Shown here one piece after another: positions 8,021-16,022 of a stretch of 42,538 nucleotides of DNA. The notes under the pieces were generated by a model. It saw only the letters and a list, made by a program, of their open reading frames with translations, was not told the DNA's origin and did not search any database. How positions within the stretch are numbered: the stretch's first letter is position 1; the number at the start of each line of letters is the position of its first letter. Origin of the DNA: a virus; IMG/VR virus record IMGVR_UViG_3300046012_000602, positions 1 to 42,538 of that record, one strand, 5' to 3'. A program made the position numbers and the translations under genes.

Positions 8021-8530
8021 CTAGCCAACCGTTTCTATTGCTATTTTCGGCTGGTCAGGCGTGGAATACTTTTGATCGATAAATGATTCAAACTCATTAC
8101 TAAACTTTTGTGCCTGCTCTTTTTCAACCTGTACGTTTGTGATATTGACATTATTTTGAATAGCTACCACCGATTGCATTTTATACGCGCCGGATACTAA
8201 CATGATATTCTTCCACCAATTTGCTCCTTTATCTTTTGAGGCAATCATCTGCGTAATGGCAAAATCTAACATTTTTGGTATGCCCCACGATTTCTGCTCT
8301 AACAGGTCTTGGCATAAGTTGTTAGCCTTAGTTATATTCTTTGAGCCTGTTACCCGTGCTACCTGATACTGTCGGACAGGATCATAACTATAGGCTTTTA
8401 TTGCAGCTTGGGTAGCATTTGCGTAGGTATCTTTACATTCGGGGTTTGACCAGTAGTAGAACCAAAGACGGTATTTTTCTGTCTCAACGTAATCTGGATG
8501 ATCGGTATGTACTAACGATGAATCGGGCAT
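8021..8530 (-). CDS. Terminase small subunit (probable)
   Basis: 169 residues. DNA-recognition partner of the large terminase. The segment YANATQAAIKAYSYDPVRQY matches the helix-turn-helix entrance of small terminase subunits (NATQAAIRAGYS-type), followed by a helical oligomerisation region and an acidic, flexible C-terminus that would contact the large subunit. It precedes the large subunit in transcription order with one small membrane gene between. An extended -10 box lies 16 bases before the ATG. Confidence 0.72.
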   Translation of the reverse strand: MPDSSLVHTDHPDYVETEKYRLWFYYWSNPECKDTYANATQAAIKAYSYDPVRQYQVARVTGSKNITKANNLCQDLLEQKSWGIPKMLDFAITQMIASKDKGANWWKNIMLVSGAYKMQSVVAIQNNVNITNVQVEKEQAQKFSNEFESFIDQKYSTPDQPKIAIETVG

Positions 8531-8546
8531 ATCGTTTATACATGTA

Positions 8547-8555
8547 AGTATAGCA
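8547..8555 (-). promoter_or_regulatory. Extended -10 promoter of the terminase unit
   Basis: Minus strand TGC-TATACT (TATACT at 8552-8547). The longer string TATGCTATACT also occurs at 17607 and, with one change, at 18066. There is no convincing -35 box, as expected for extended -10 promoters. Confidence 0.55.
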
Positions 8556-8557
8556 TA

Positions 8558-8803
8558 CTACTTTTTTTTATGATTTTTCCAGCGGTTAGCCATACCTTTT
8601 TTTCCCAACGCCGAATAATCGGTATTGGTTGCTTTTGTTGCATCCCCTCCCTTTTTGCCTAAACTTACCGCTGCTTTATTCTTTACTTTCTTTTTCATCA
8701 TTATATAATTCCAAATGCCCGCTGGTTTGGTAGTGTGCGCGTAGTCCCCACCAGGAGGAAAACCGTTTTTTACAATATAAGCAAGCTGCTGGTACCGCCT
8801 CAT
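8558..8803 (-). CDS. Small basic KGG-repeat protein
   Basis: 81 residues if translated from ATG 8803. The C-terminal half contains two related LGKKG units (SLGKKGGDAT and ALGKKGMANRW), the pattern of small KGG-type proteins, and ends in a basic KNHKKK tail that could bind nucleic acid. An internal start at 8701 (MMKKKVKNK) is preceded by GGA and would give 47 residues holding only the repeat part. Function unknown. Confidence 0.55.
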   Translation of the reverse strand: MRRYQQLAYIVKNGFPPGGDYAHTTKPAGIWNYIMMKKKVKNKAAVSLGKKGGDATKATNTDYSALGKKGMANRWKNHKKK

Positions 8804-8815
8804 TAAATGCCATAG

Positions 8816-9013
8816 TTACCTCGCAAATCCCGAAAAACTCACCGGTTTATACTTCATTTTATATTTAGTTGCCATTGCTTTTCCTTTTGTATTTATCTCA
8901 TCTATCAATGGCTGAGCTTTTTGCTTTGCCTCGCTATAATCTATAACCCCTTGTCTCGCCGCGATAACTAATGCGCGTATTTTAGCTATTCTATCTTGTG
9001 CTTGTATATTCAT
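8816..9013 (-). CDS. Hypothetical small helical protein
   Basis: 65 residues, mostly helical, with Ala/Lys-rich helices and a basic C-terminus (MATKYKMKYKPVSFSGFAR). It starts one base after the TAA of the upstream gene (TAATATG junction), so reinitiation is the likely mode of translation. Family not recognised. Confidence 0.6.
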   Translation of the reverse strand: MNIQAQDRIAKIRALVIAARQGVIDYSEAKQKAQPLIDEINTKGKAMATKYKMKYKPVSFSGFAR

Positions 9014-9014
9014 A

Positions 9015-9275
9015 TTATTTAGCCTCGTACTGTCGGACTATTTGCCATGTTAGCCCTGATCCTGATATTCTGCGTACAAGCTGTCCATTTTTTCCTAAAA
9101 CAGGCTGTAATATAAAATTTTCCTCAGTTACTTGATTGTTGTAAGGCATACCATCCTCTATAGTCATGCGTGATAACCATAGTCGTCGTCCTTGATCTTC
9201 ATATTTCAAATCATCCGTTTGACTACTTTCTAAAGTTTTTAAATGTTGTAACCATTCGAGTTTATATATTCTCAT
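9015..9275 (-). CDS. Hypothetical small protein
   Basis: 86 residues, no cysteines or membrane segments. Mixed alpha/beta pattern with RRISGSGLTWQIVRQYEAK at the end. A perfect TATAAT lies 9 bases before the ATG, so it probably heads a short transcript with the two small genes downstream. Family not recognised. Confidence 0.6.
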   Translation of the reverse strand: MRIYKLEWLQHLKTLESSQTDDLKYEDQGRRLWLSRMTIEDGMPYNNQVTEENFILQPVLGKNGQLVRRISGSGLTWQIVRQYEAK

Positions 9276-9284
9276 AGTACAAGC

Positions 9285-9290
9285 ATTATA
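9285..9290 (-). promoter_or_regulatory. -10 box upstream of the 9275 gene
   Basis: Minus strand TATAAT at 9290-9285, 9 bases before ATG 9275. No clear -35 box. The short distance predicts a leader of only about two bases. Confidence 0.45.
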
Positions 9291-9322
9291 TAACGAGCGG
9301 TTGTTATTTGTCCAGGGGTAAT

Positions 9323-10750
9323 TTAGCCCTGCGAGGCGGGGAGATTATCAGCAATAGTGGTATCGAAATTATCTTTAATTGTTTGCGGGTCGCCTTTAAA
9401 GAAGATAAGGACATTTTGATGGGTTTTACCTAATTTTCTATACTTCCCAAAGGGAGCGTTAACGCGTAAGGGTAATGAGCCTGCCTGCGTCACTAATATA
9501 GCCTCATTGTAATATGACATGCCCGCGCTTAAAAAAGCACTCGTCGTATCACCGACGAAGTTTCTATAGATTCCTTTTTTATCTCGTATCTCCCCGACGA
9601 CAAATGCGGCGAAGCGATTGTCTTTTAACTTACTACATGCTTTTTGAATTATTTGGGTATACATTTGCACAAACGCGGGGTATTCCATATTGCTTAAATC
9701 ATTCGGGTCGTCGCTATATACCTCTAAATCTGCGTACGGGGGACAACTAAATACAAAGTCATATTGCTCATTTATCGTATCAAGTACCGTATTACTATCG
9801 CCTATATGCCATACCGGCGCGGGCTTCTCGCCTAATACCGTTGGGGCTTGCTCTCTATTGGCAATAACTTGCTTTTCGGAGAGATCAATACCGGTATATA
9901 AAAAGTCTAAATAATTAGCGACGATGCCCCGAACACTTCCCCCCGCAAAAGGATCAAGTATTAGCCCATTCTTCGGCGTAAACCATTTATACATAATCTC
10001 GCATAAAACAGGATCAAAAATACTTGTCGCTCCCCCAACATCGCCAATAAGCGTACTTACCACATCAGTTCGACCCTCTAAATCTCCGTAAAGTAGCGTA
10101 TCATCCCTTCCCTCCTCCGATGAAATACCTAATTTTATCCAGTTACGCTTCCTCTCTTGCCAATAACCTTGTCGGGCATCTAATACGCTAAATGGGGGGA
10201 TGAGAAACTTGCCAACTAAAGAGTCTTTTTCCTCGCCCGAAAGCCCATCCTGCGGGGCTAATTGTTCAAGCATAAACTCAACCGTCTGCGGTGGGGTAAA
10301 AGAAAGTGAGAACCGACTTGCATCTAGCTGCCACTCTGCCCATTTATTTGCAATCGCTTCGGGGTCATCATATGCCGCCTCGGTATTACGGGTAATTGAG
10401 TATGCTTTGTATAATGCCTCGGGGGTAATATAGAAGTGGGGGATAACATCATGGTCGGTGACCGTTACCCCATCGATAATTGCGTAGTAGGATTTTTCGT
10501 TTTTCTCCGCTTTTGTGGGGTCTTGGCCGTAAGTAAGGACGCGACATTGCACATCTTTATTTTCCCAGCCCGCATCAAAGCGTACGTTCCAGCGGTTATT
10601 TCCATCAATAATCATCCCCTCGGGCGTAATAAGAAAGGTTGAATGATCGCCCATCGACATTGCATGAAGGAGCAATGTTTTTCCTGCCTCGTCTAAAATG
10701 CGGTCATTATTAGGGTTTGGTCTAAGGGTTTCGATGTTACGTAGTTCCAT
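9323..10750 (-). CDS. ParB-like domain fused to DNA methyltransferase
   Basis: 475 residues. The N-terminus (IETLRPNPNNDRI...GMIIDGNNRW) is a ParB/sulfiredoxin-like domain of the kind fused to phage methylases. The C-terminal half is a SAM-dependent methyltransferase: LDPFAGGSVRG (about 266-276) is the SAM-binding motif I, with YTGIDLSEKQV after it, and FSCPPYAD is the catalytic motif IV, of the N4-cytosine or N6-adenine amino-methylase type. It probably modifies phage DNA against restriction. No partner restriction enzyme is nearby. It is the last large gene of the early operon. Confidence 0.82.
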   Translation of the reverse strand: MELRNIETLRPNPNNDRILDEAGKTLLLHAMSMGDHSTFLITPEGMIIDGNNRWNVRFDAGWENKDVQCRVLTYGQDPTKAEKNEKSYYAIIDGVTVTDHDVIPHFYITPEALYKAYSITRNTEAAYDDPEAIANKWAEWQLDASRFSLSFTPPQTVEFMLEQLAPQDGLSGEEKDSLVGKFLIPPFSVLDARQGYWQERKRNWIKLGISSEEGRDDTLLYGDLEGRTDVVSTLIGDVGGATSIFDPVLCEIMYKWFTPKNGLILDPFAGGSVRGIVANYLDFLYTGIDLSEKQVIANREQAPTVLGEKPAPVWHIGDSNTVLDTINEQYDFVFSCPPYADLEVYSDDPNDLSNMEYPAFVQMYTQIIQKACSKLKDNRFAAFVVGEIRDKKGIYRNFVGDTTSAFLSAGMSYYNEAILVTQAGSLPLRVNAPFGKYRKLGKTHQNVLIFFKGDPQTIKDNFDTTIADNLPASQG

Positions 10751-10752
10751 AA

Positions 10753-10923
10753 TTATTTTTCGTCTATTACTTTAAATTGCTCATTCCATTGCAAAATCTT
10801 GCTTACAACTGGTAATAAATGCTCTTCGCATACCCGTTCTATATTACCATTAAGTAAGCGTTTATCAATAGCTGACAATTCTATAATTGCCTTTTTTTCA
10901 CAATGCGGGTCGTGACATTTCAT
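10753..10923 (-). CDS. Zinc-binding microprotein (C-x4-C ... CxxH)
   Basis: 56 residues beginning MKCHDPHCEKKA and with VCEEH at 31-35; the C-x4-C plus C-x2-H pattern recurs in the protein at 24409-24666. Probably a single zinc site. It starts one base after the preceding TAA (TAATATG) and ends two bases before the methyltransferase ATG, so it fits the operon exactly. Confidence 0.6.
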   Translation of the reverse strand: MKCHDPHCEKKAIIELSAIDKRLLNGNIERVCEEHLLPVVSKILQWNEQFKVIDEK

Positions 10924-10924
10924 A

Positions 10925-11101
10925 TTATTTTTTCTTTCGTTTTACTAATGCCTCAACGCGTGCCTCCTCGGCAGCATCTAAACATTCTTGACAGGGATCA
11001 GCTGCCTTATTAATTGATTGCATACCGACCTTAACAACACGAAACTCAATCGTCGCGTCATATGATTTTCCACAATTGTCACAAGTATATAGTAAGCTCA
11101 T
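10925..11101 (-). CDS. Zinc-ribbon microprotein
   Basis: 58 residues with CDNC at 7-10 and CQEC at 37-40, and a basic tail KRKKK. The arrangement is a small zinc ribbon. Both ends show the TAATATG stop-start junction, so it is read as part of the same polycistron. Function unknown; RNA or DNA binding is possible. Confidence 0.6.
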   Translation of the reverse strand: MSLLYTCDNCGKSYDATIEFRVVKVGMQSINKAADPCQECLDAAEEARVEALVKRKKK

Positions 11102-11102
11102 A

Positions 11103-11417
11103 TTATTTTAGTATCTCTGTTGTGTTGCCGGTTACATTTTCCCATTCGCTAAATAATTCCTTTGCCTTATCGGGAAAGGCGCGGGCAAAATCCTCGCTTG
11201 GCCGCCCGTTATGATCGTAAGGGGACATAATATCAGCCTCATGATTGTCCCGCTGCTCTTGAACGCGCGTTTGCATAGTTTGTGCATAAAACTCCGGGGA
11301 TTTTGTTGCCCGACGTTTTGCATGATCCTCAGCTAAACACGTCGCACCAATTAATATCCCGTAAACGGGATGTTGTCTACAAGGTTCCTTTTTGCACCTG
11401 GGACATAAGATTGTCAT
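11103..11417 (-). CDS. Small zinc-knuckle protein
   Basis: 104 residues. N-terminal CPRCKKEPCRQHPVYG resembles a treble-clef or zinc-ribbon half-site; Cys33 (GATCLAEDH) may complete it. The rest is polar and helical. It overlaps the start of the neighbouring 11377 gene by 41 bases, a large overlap that leaves the exact start uncertain. Family not recognised. Confidence 0.55.
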   Translation of the reverse strand: MTILCPRCKKEPCRQHPVYGILIGATCLAEDHAKRRATKSPEFYAQTMQTRVQEQRDNHEADIMSPYDHNGRPSEDFARAFPDKAKELFSEWENVTGNTTEILK

Positions 11418-11535
11418 ATCGCTTCTTATTCTCTCTCTTTACTGCTTGTTTGCCAAGTCCTTTCACCCGACGCTCGATAGCATATTTATGAATTTCCCAA
11501 TCGCTTGAGGTTAAACGATGCAATAATGCGCTCAT
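11377..11535 (-). CDS. Small basic helical protein, start uncertain
   Basis: 52 residues from ATG 11535 (MSALLHRLTSSDWEIHKYAI), Lys/Arg-rich. That ATG has no ribosome site. The same frame extends to 11598, where an ATA codon, overlapping the TAA of the upstream gene, lies 7 bases after GGAGG; it would add 21 residues (KTFLTRQILRKAKRGLHQRK) of matching basic composition. If AUA initiates, the protein has 73 residues. Function unknown. Confidence 0.5.
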   Translation of the reverse strand: MSALLHRLTSSDWEIHKYAIERRVKGLGKQAVKRENKKRYDNLMSQVQKGTL

Positions 11536-11594
11536 TTTTCGCTGATGCAGGCCCCGTTTTGCCTTGCGAAGAATTTGCCGAGTAAGAAAAGTTT

Positions 11595-11891
11595 TTATAC
11601 CTTCCCCTCCAATTGTGCATTTAAACTTACGTCCCTATTTTGTTCTTTACGCTCGGCCTCCGCTCGAAGTTCATCGGGGCTGGGTGGTCGAACAATTTTT
11701 GACCCATTGGTATCATCAATAGTATAACTATGACTCAATTCATTATGAACAATGAATGTTCCATCAGGAAAAGTATACACAACGTCTTTTATGCCCATCG
11801 TATTTCTCATTCCTTCTAATAAAATATCATTTTCCCCTGAGGTTAAAATAACCTCCTTACCACTTTTAAAAACTATCATATATTCTTTCAT
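11595..11891 (-). CDS. Hypothetical protein after GroEL
   Basis: 98 residues. The first 70 look like a small antiparallel beta domain (MIVFKSGKEVILTSGENDIL, VVYTFPDGTFIVHNE); the C-terminal 30 are charged and helical. It overlaps the groEL stop by 4 bases (ATGA), so its translation is coupled to the chaperonin. A GroEL-linked accessory role is only a guess from position. Confidence 0.6.
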   Translation of the reverse strand: MKEYMIVFKSGKEVILTSGENDILLEGMRNTMGIKDVVYTFPDGTFIVHNELSHSYTIDDTNGSKIVRPPSPDELRAEAERKEQNRDVSLNAQLEGKV

Positions 11892-13480
11892 TGTGTTGCT
11901 TGTTTAACAGGTACTTCAACAATTAGTCCCTCAGCCGTAAACATAGATGAGGCAACGGTTACCGCATTTTCTAAGGCCAAGCGGATCACCTTGACCGGAT
12001 CAACAACCCCAGCGTCGAGTAAGTTTTCTACTTTATCAGTATTGACGTTAAACCCTCTATTTGTCTGCGTCGGCACGATCTTGTTAATAATACGCGTCGC
12101 CTCTATTTCGCTTTTCCCCGCGTTTTGTAAAAGTTTTCGTAATGGTTCATCTAAGGCATTGCCTAAGACAACTGACCCCTCATCGAGCCGATCTGCCCGC
12201 GCTAACTGCTCGGCAAGCAAAATAAAGGCCATACCCCCTCCGATCACAATGCCCTCCTCTAGGGCTGCTTTTGTTGCACCGACGGCATCTTTGACCTTTT
12301 CAAGTTTTTCCCGCTTTAATGTATCTGATCTTGCGCCGACTTTAATAAGGGCAACGCCTGCGGTCAATTTCCCTAACCGCTCCTCATATTTTTCCCGCTC
12401 ATATAAGCTAATATCTCCGGCCCCTTTTTTCTCTCGTAGTTCCGCAACGCGAACATCAATAACCGCTTGCGCTCCGGTTCCACCTACTATGGTAGTTGTG
12501 GTTTTATTTGCCGAGATATGGGAGGCCCCCCCACAATGCGAATTATGAAATGACTCAGTCTGTGCGGTAATCACCCGTGCGCCAGTAATTGCCGCAATAT
12601 CATTTAGTACGGCTAATCGCTGCTCTTGGTAGCCGGGGGGGTTAACGGCAAGTATTTGAAATACACCGCGTACCTTATTTAAAATAACTACATTAAGCGC
12701 ATCCCCGCGCACATCACCAAAAATAACAATATTTTTACTTTTCTTTGCCGCCTCGTTTAACACGGGGACGATCTCATTTTGTGAAGAGACAACTTTCTCA
12801 AACACAATAACAGCGGGCTCAACAATAATAGACTCCATACGCATATCATCGGTAACAAACATCGGGTCGATATAGCCTTTTTGTAATTGCATCCCTTTCG
12901 TTATCTCATTGGTGATCGTTAGTCCGTTTCCCTCCTCAACGGTAACAATACCATCTCGTCCCATCTCATAAACGGTATGAGAAACAATCTCGGCTATTTC
13001 CTCATCATACGAAGAGGAGATAAGCGCGACTTTTTTTAACTCAGCTTGGGTTTTTACTTTTGTGGATAACTTGTGGATATCTTTTAATAAATAGGCCAAA
13101 CTAGCCAGCATTTGCGAACGCAGTACCATGGGATTTATTGGGGATTCCGTTCGATCAATCGCCTCGATAGAGGTTTTGAGAATATGGTAGGCTAAAATAA
13201 TAGAGGTGGTTGTCCCATCCCCCGCATCGGTGACGGTATTTTGCGCGGCCTCGCGGATGAGATCAATACCAACATTGGCAAACTCATCCTCCGAGCCTAT
13301 TTCTTTGGCTATTTCAATACCATCGTTAATAATACGCGGTAAGCCCCAGGGACGAGCGTAGGCAATATTTCTTCCTTTTGGGCCAGAGGTAGGTGAAACA
13401 AGATCATAGACAATTTTTGCGCCTAGAAGCAATTTCTCCCGTGCCTCTCGCCCAAGTAAGAATTTCTTTTTGACAGCCAT
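11888..13480 (-). CDS. groEL: Phage chaperonin GroEL (Cpn60)
   Basis: 530 residues, full length for Cpn60. ATP-driven ring chaperone. Conserved elements are TSGPKGRNI (31-39, nucleotide loop), NDGIEIA (52-58), AGDGTTT (86-92, containing the catalytic Asp88), the apical domain in the middle, IGGGMAF (about 403-409) and AGVVDPVKV near the end, the second ATP-site Asp. The GGM-repeat C-terminal tail of bacterial GroEL is absent; it ends VEVPVKQATQ. It lies 2 bases after a GroES gene in the bacterial groES-groEL order, so a complete two-part chaperonin is encoded. Confidence 0.95.
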   Translation of the reverse strand: MAVKKKFLLGREAREKLLLGAKIVYDLVSPTSGPKGRNIAYARPWGLPRIINDGIEIAKEIGSEDEFANVGIDLIREAAQNTVTDAGDGTTTSIILAYHILKTSIEAIDRTESPINPMVLRSQMLASLAYLLKDIHKLSTKVKTQAELKKVALISSSYDEEIAEIVSHTVYEMGRDGIVTVEEGNGLTITNEITKGMQLQKGYIDPMFVTDDMRMESIIVEPAVIVFEKVVSSQNEIVPVLNEAAKKSKNIVIFGDVRGDALNVVILNKVRGVFQILAVNPPGYQEQRLAVLNDIAAITGARVITAQTESFHNSHCGGASHISANKTTTTIVGGTGAQAVIDVRVAELREKKGAGDISLYEREKYEERLGKLTAGVALIKVGARSDTLKREKLEKVKDAVGATKAALEEGIVIGGGMAFILLAEQLARADRLDEGSVVLGNALDEPLRKLLQNAGKSEIEATRIINKIVPTQTNRGFNVNTDKVENLLDAGVVDPVKVIRLALENAVTVASSMFTAEGLIVEVPVKQATQ

Positions 13481-13482
13481 AG

Positions 13483-13785
13483 TTATTGTTGTATTGCTCC
13501 CATGATAAATTTTGTGCGTATAAAATTATACTCCTTGCCCTGGTAAGGTATTTTATTAGCCGTATACCGTTCATAAAAAATAAGATCGCCCGGCTTTAAT
13601 GCAATGGGAAACTTATGTTTTGTATCTGAATTTTTCCCAATAGCCACCACAACACCCTTTTCCGGCGTGCGTGCTTTTTCCTCAGCCGAGGGCGCGTTGC
13701 CGATAAGCACACCATTTTCCGTTACATCCTCCGGCGGTTCGGTAACAATAATAATATCACTCCAGGGTAAAATGGCATTTGGCAT
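13483..13785 (-). CDS. groES: Co-chaperonin GroES (Cpn10)
   Basis: 100 residues, the usual Cpn10 length. Lid of the chaperonin ring. PWSDIIIVTEPPEDVTENGVLI resembles the GroES start (LxDRVLV...), with the hydrophobic tripeptide of the mobile loop as GVLIG at 25-29. Later KGVVVAIG, LKPGDLIFYERY and the final strand before GAIQQ fit the Cpn10 barrel. Two bases separate it from groEL, so both are made from one message. Confidence 0.88.
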   Translation of the reverse strand: MPNAILPWSDIIIVTEPPEDVTENGVLIGNAPSAEEKARTPEKGVVVAIGKNSDTKHKFPIALKPGDLIFYERYTANKIPYQGKEYNFIRTKFIMGAIQQ

Positions 13786-13808
13786 AGACGGTACTAACTT
13801 GACTAATG

Positions 13809-14009
13809 TTACAATATCGAGGGCTTCTTTTCAACTATCTCTTTTCGTTGCTTTTTTAACTTTTCTAACGCATCAACCCCGCCGCGGATATACACACTTG
13901 CCAAAAGTTCGCGGATAAAAGGGGATAACTCAGCAAACTCTATCCCCGATTTTGCCACAACCGAACGGATTGCTCGCTCAGCCTCTAAAAATGTTTCTTG
14001 GTTGTTCAT
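13809..14009 (-). CDS. Hypothetical small helical protein
   Basis: 66 residues, acidic first half and basic second half (LEKLKKQRKEIVEKKP). It overlaps the upstream DNA-binding gene by 4 bases and lies 23 bases before groES, so it probably shares the groESL transcript. Family not recognised. Confidence 0.6.
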   Translation of the reverse strand: MNNQETFLEAERAIRSVVAKSGIEFAELSPFIRELLASVYIRGGVDALEKLKKQRKEIVEKKPSIL

Positions 14010-14926
14010 GCGGTGTTGTCAATGTGATTTGTTGTTGGTTGTAATTTTGTTTTGAGCCTATCAATGAAATCTGATTTACCTGCTTCAATTTGCTCTTTAA
14101 GGCTTTGATTCTCGGCGCGTAAGCGATTATTTTCCGCTACTAACTCGGCTTGGGTTGCTGCTATTTCTTTGACGATAAAATCTGCTAACACCTCATCAAA
14201 GCTCTCCCTCATTTGCTTTAAACGTATAAAATGGAAGGACTCTTGCGAAGCAGTAGCCTTCTTATTTACCCGTAGATTTTTAAGTTTCGGTGCAGCACCA
14301 CCATTTGCAAAATATTCCTCAAGCGTTGCGGCATGTTTTACCGCCCAAATGGTTGAGGTACTTCTTCCCGTCGCCGACGTAATATCTATATTATTATCGC
14401 CACGAAAAAGCATTTCTTTTATTTTATCAAATAATTCCTGCGTTAATGCAGTATTGATTCTATTTCTTCGTTTTTCTTCCATATTTTCCTTTCGTATATT
14501 TATCCTATTAACTTCCAAAAGAATATTTTTGGATATATTGCTCACCCTTGAGAAGCTAATAGTAAATAATTCTGCAACTTTTTTTAATGTTGTCTCGTTA
14601 TCCAAATACGCATATGCTATATCAAGCGTGCGCTGATTAAATTTATTACGTAACTTTTGCTTAAAATATTCCGGGTTAGCCGCGTATATCTCATATCGCA
14701 CTCGCACTTTTTCCTGTATATTCTTTCGTTTATTTCCATTTAATAATAACCTCTTTTGTTTTATTTTTTTATTAAGTTCCTCTCTATGTCTAGAGTAATA
14801 TGCACGTTGTAATTTCCTTATAATCTCTTGGTGCGCGTGTGCGTATTGCCTATTAGATGCGCGAATTTTATCTTTATGTCTAAGTCGATACCGTCGTTTT
14901 GCTGCTAATTTTGCGGGTGATTGCAT
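14006..14926 (-). CDS. DNA-binding protein with basic N-terminus and coiled-coil tail
   Basis: 306 residues. Residues 1-75 are very Arg/Lys/Tyr-rich with YRLRHKDKIR and YYSRHREELNKKI repeats. Two helix-turn-helix-like stretches follow: TTLKKVAELFTISFSRVSNI (about 112-131) and NIDITSATGRSTSTIWAVKH (about 180-200). A coiled coil (AELVAENNRLRAENQSLKEQ) ends it. Ribosome site AGGAAAG precedes the ATG. It could be a transcription or replication factor; no family is recognised. Confidence 0.65.
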   Translation of the reverse strand: MQSPAKLAAKRRYRLRHKDKIRASNRQYAHAHQEIIRKLQRAYYSRHREELNKKIKQKRLLLNGNKRKNIQEKVRVRYEIYAANPEYFKQKLRNKFNQRTLDIAYAYLDNETTLKKVAELFTISFSRVSNISKNILLEVNRINIRKENMEEKRRNRINTALTQELFDKIKEMLFRGDNNIDITSATGRSTSTIWAVKHAATLEEYFANGGAAPKLKNLRVNKKATASQESFHFIRLKQMRESFDEVLADFIVKEIAATQAELVAENNRLRAENQSLKEQIEAGKSDFIDRLKTKLQPTTNHIDNTA

Positions 14927-14949
14927 ATCTTTCCTGGGCAGGATTTTTG

Positions 14950-15705
14950 TTATACTAACTCAATATCCTTATTATTTCCCCCCGCTTTAAGGATATTTTC
15001 AAACTCTCGTAAGTAATCTTTTCGACTGACGCGCCGAGTAATGACCGATTGATATCGATCGAGTGCCGAAACGAATAACTGCGGCTTAACCTTCTCAATA
15101 AGCGTTGCCAAAGCCTTGACGCAGGCTTGATGTGTCCATGCACCGTCCGGTGTATGTTTTCGTACCTCAGAGACTAAACTGGCTAAGTTCTCAGCTTTTT
15201 GTCTATCAACAATCTCAAATTTCCCTGCCCTAAAATTTGCCATTAAATTATGTTCCTCAAACGTATCCGCTAAAATACGCATAGCAATAGGCACGGAGAT
15301 CCTATATTCATCGGCAAATTCTTTTAACTCAATATACGATTTTACCCCCTTCGTAATGTATGAGTTCATATAATCATAGGTTGACCAGGTTTTACTTGTT
15401 GCGTTAAGCATCTGTACCTCAGCTAAATTAGCATGAGGCTTAATCGTGTAATAAATCGGAACACCTAATGCTTTTGCTGCTAACAATCGGTGTTGCCCAT
15501 CAATCACGCGCATTTCCTCATTAACGATAATTGGATTTTGTTCAAGCATATTATTTTGATTAATAGAGGCAATAAGTCGTTGTAAATGTGGCTCATAAAT
15601 ATCTCTATTTCCAATAATTGTTTTAAACAAATCATAATTAGTTGTACTTAAAAGCTCGTGACTTGTTGTTGTGTGTTGTGTTCTTGTCATATCATTTGGT
15701 TGCAT
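14950..15705 (-). CDS. ParB/Srx-like nuclease-domain protein
   Basis: 251 residues. Residues 30-90 carry a ParB N-terminal domain: NRDIYEPHLQRLIASINQNN, then PIIVNEEMRVIDGQHRLLAA, where IDGQHR is the conserved phosphate or nucleotide-binding loop. The remainder is helical. In phages such proteins act in DNA binding or nicking. The start at 15705 was chosen over a longer frame because AAAGGGGGTGA lies 6 bases upstream. That site is inside the upstream 43-residue gene, which overlaps by 14 bases. Confidence 0.8.
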   Translation of the reverse strand: MQPNDMTRTQHTTTSHELLSTTNYDLFKTIIGNRDIYEPHLQRLIASINQNNMLEQNPIIVNEEMRVIDGQHRLLAAKALGVPIYYTIKPHANLAEVQMLNATSKTWSTYDYMNSYITKGVKSYIELKEFADEYRISVPIAMRILADTFEEHNLMANFRAGKFEIVDRQKAENLASLVSEVRKHTPDGAWTHQACVKALATLIEKVKPQLFVSALDRYQSVITRRVSRKDYLREFENILKAGGNNKDIELV

Positions 15706-15823
15706 TTGTTTCACCCCCTTTCTGTTTCTTGCCATAAAAGGCGATAACATCAGCTATTTTCCAGGGCTTCTTTGCTTGTTTTCGTTGCTCTGATAAAGTT
15801 ACTCGTTTAATAAAATTGCTCAT
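15692..15823 (-). CDS. Small basic protein upstream of the ParB-like gene
   Basis: 43 residues (MSNFIKRVTLSEQRKQAKKP at the start), basic, probably helical. It begins one base after the preceding TAA (TAATATG junction) and its end overlaps the start of the ParB-like gene, whose ribosome site lies inside its coding sequence. No family recognised. Confidence 0.6.
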   Translation of the reverse strand: MSNFIKRVTLSEQRKQAKKPWKIADVIAFYGKKQKGGETNATK

Positions 15824-15824
15824 A

Positions 15825-16013
15825 TTATTTTTTATTTTCAATCATTTCGATCTTTAATTTAATAGCTTCCCAGCAAGTAGCAAATTGTTCCTGTACCAGT
15901 TTATTAAATTTTTGCTGTAATACGTTTATATCATGTTGCTGTTTCCATAAAAACAAATCTATTACATGTAAAATAACGCTCATGAAAAGAAATAATAAAA
16001 TCCAGACATTCAT
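15825..16013 (-). CDS. Small single-pass membrane protein
   Basis: 62 residues. Residues 3-22 (VWILLFLFMSVILHVIDLFL) form one transmembrane segment, followed by an amphipathic coiled-coil-like helix ending KK. It lies between the Erf gene and small early genes. Could act as an inner-membrane effector or holin-like factor; nothing specific is recognised. Confidence 0.65.
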   Translation of the reverse strand: MNVWILLFLFMSVILHVIDLFLWKQQHDINVLQQKFNKLVQEQFATCWEAIKLKIEMIENKK

Positions 16014-16022
16014 ACTATTAAT

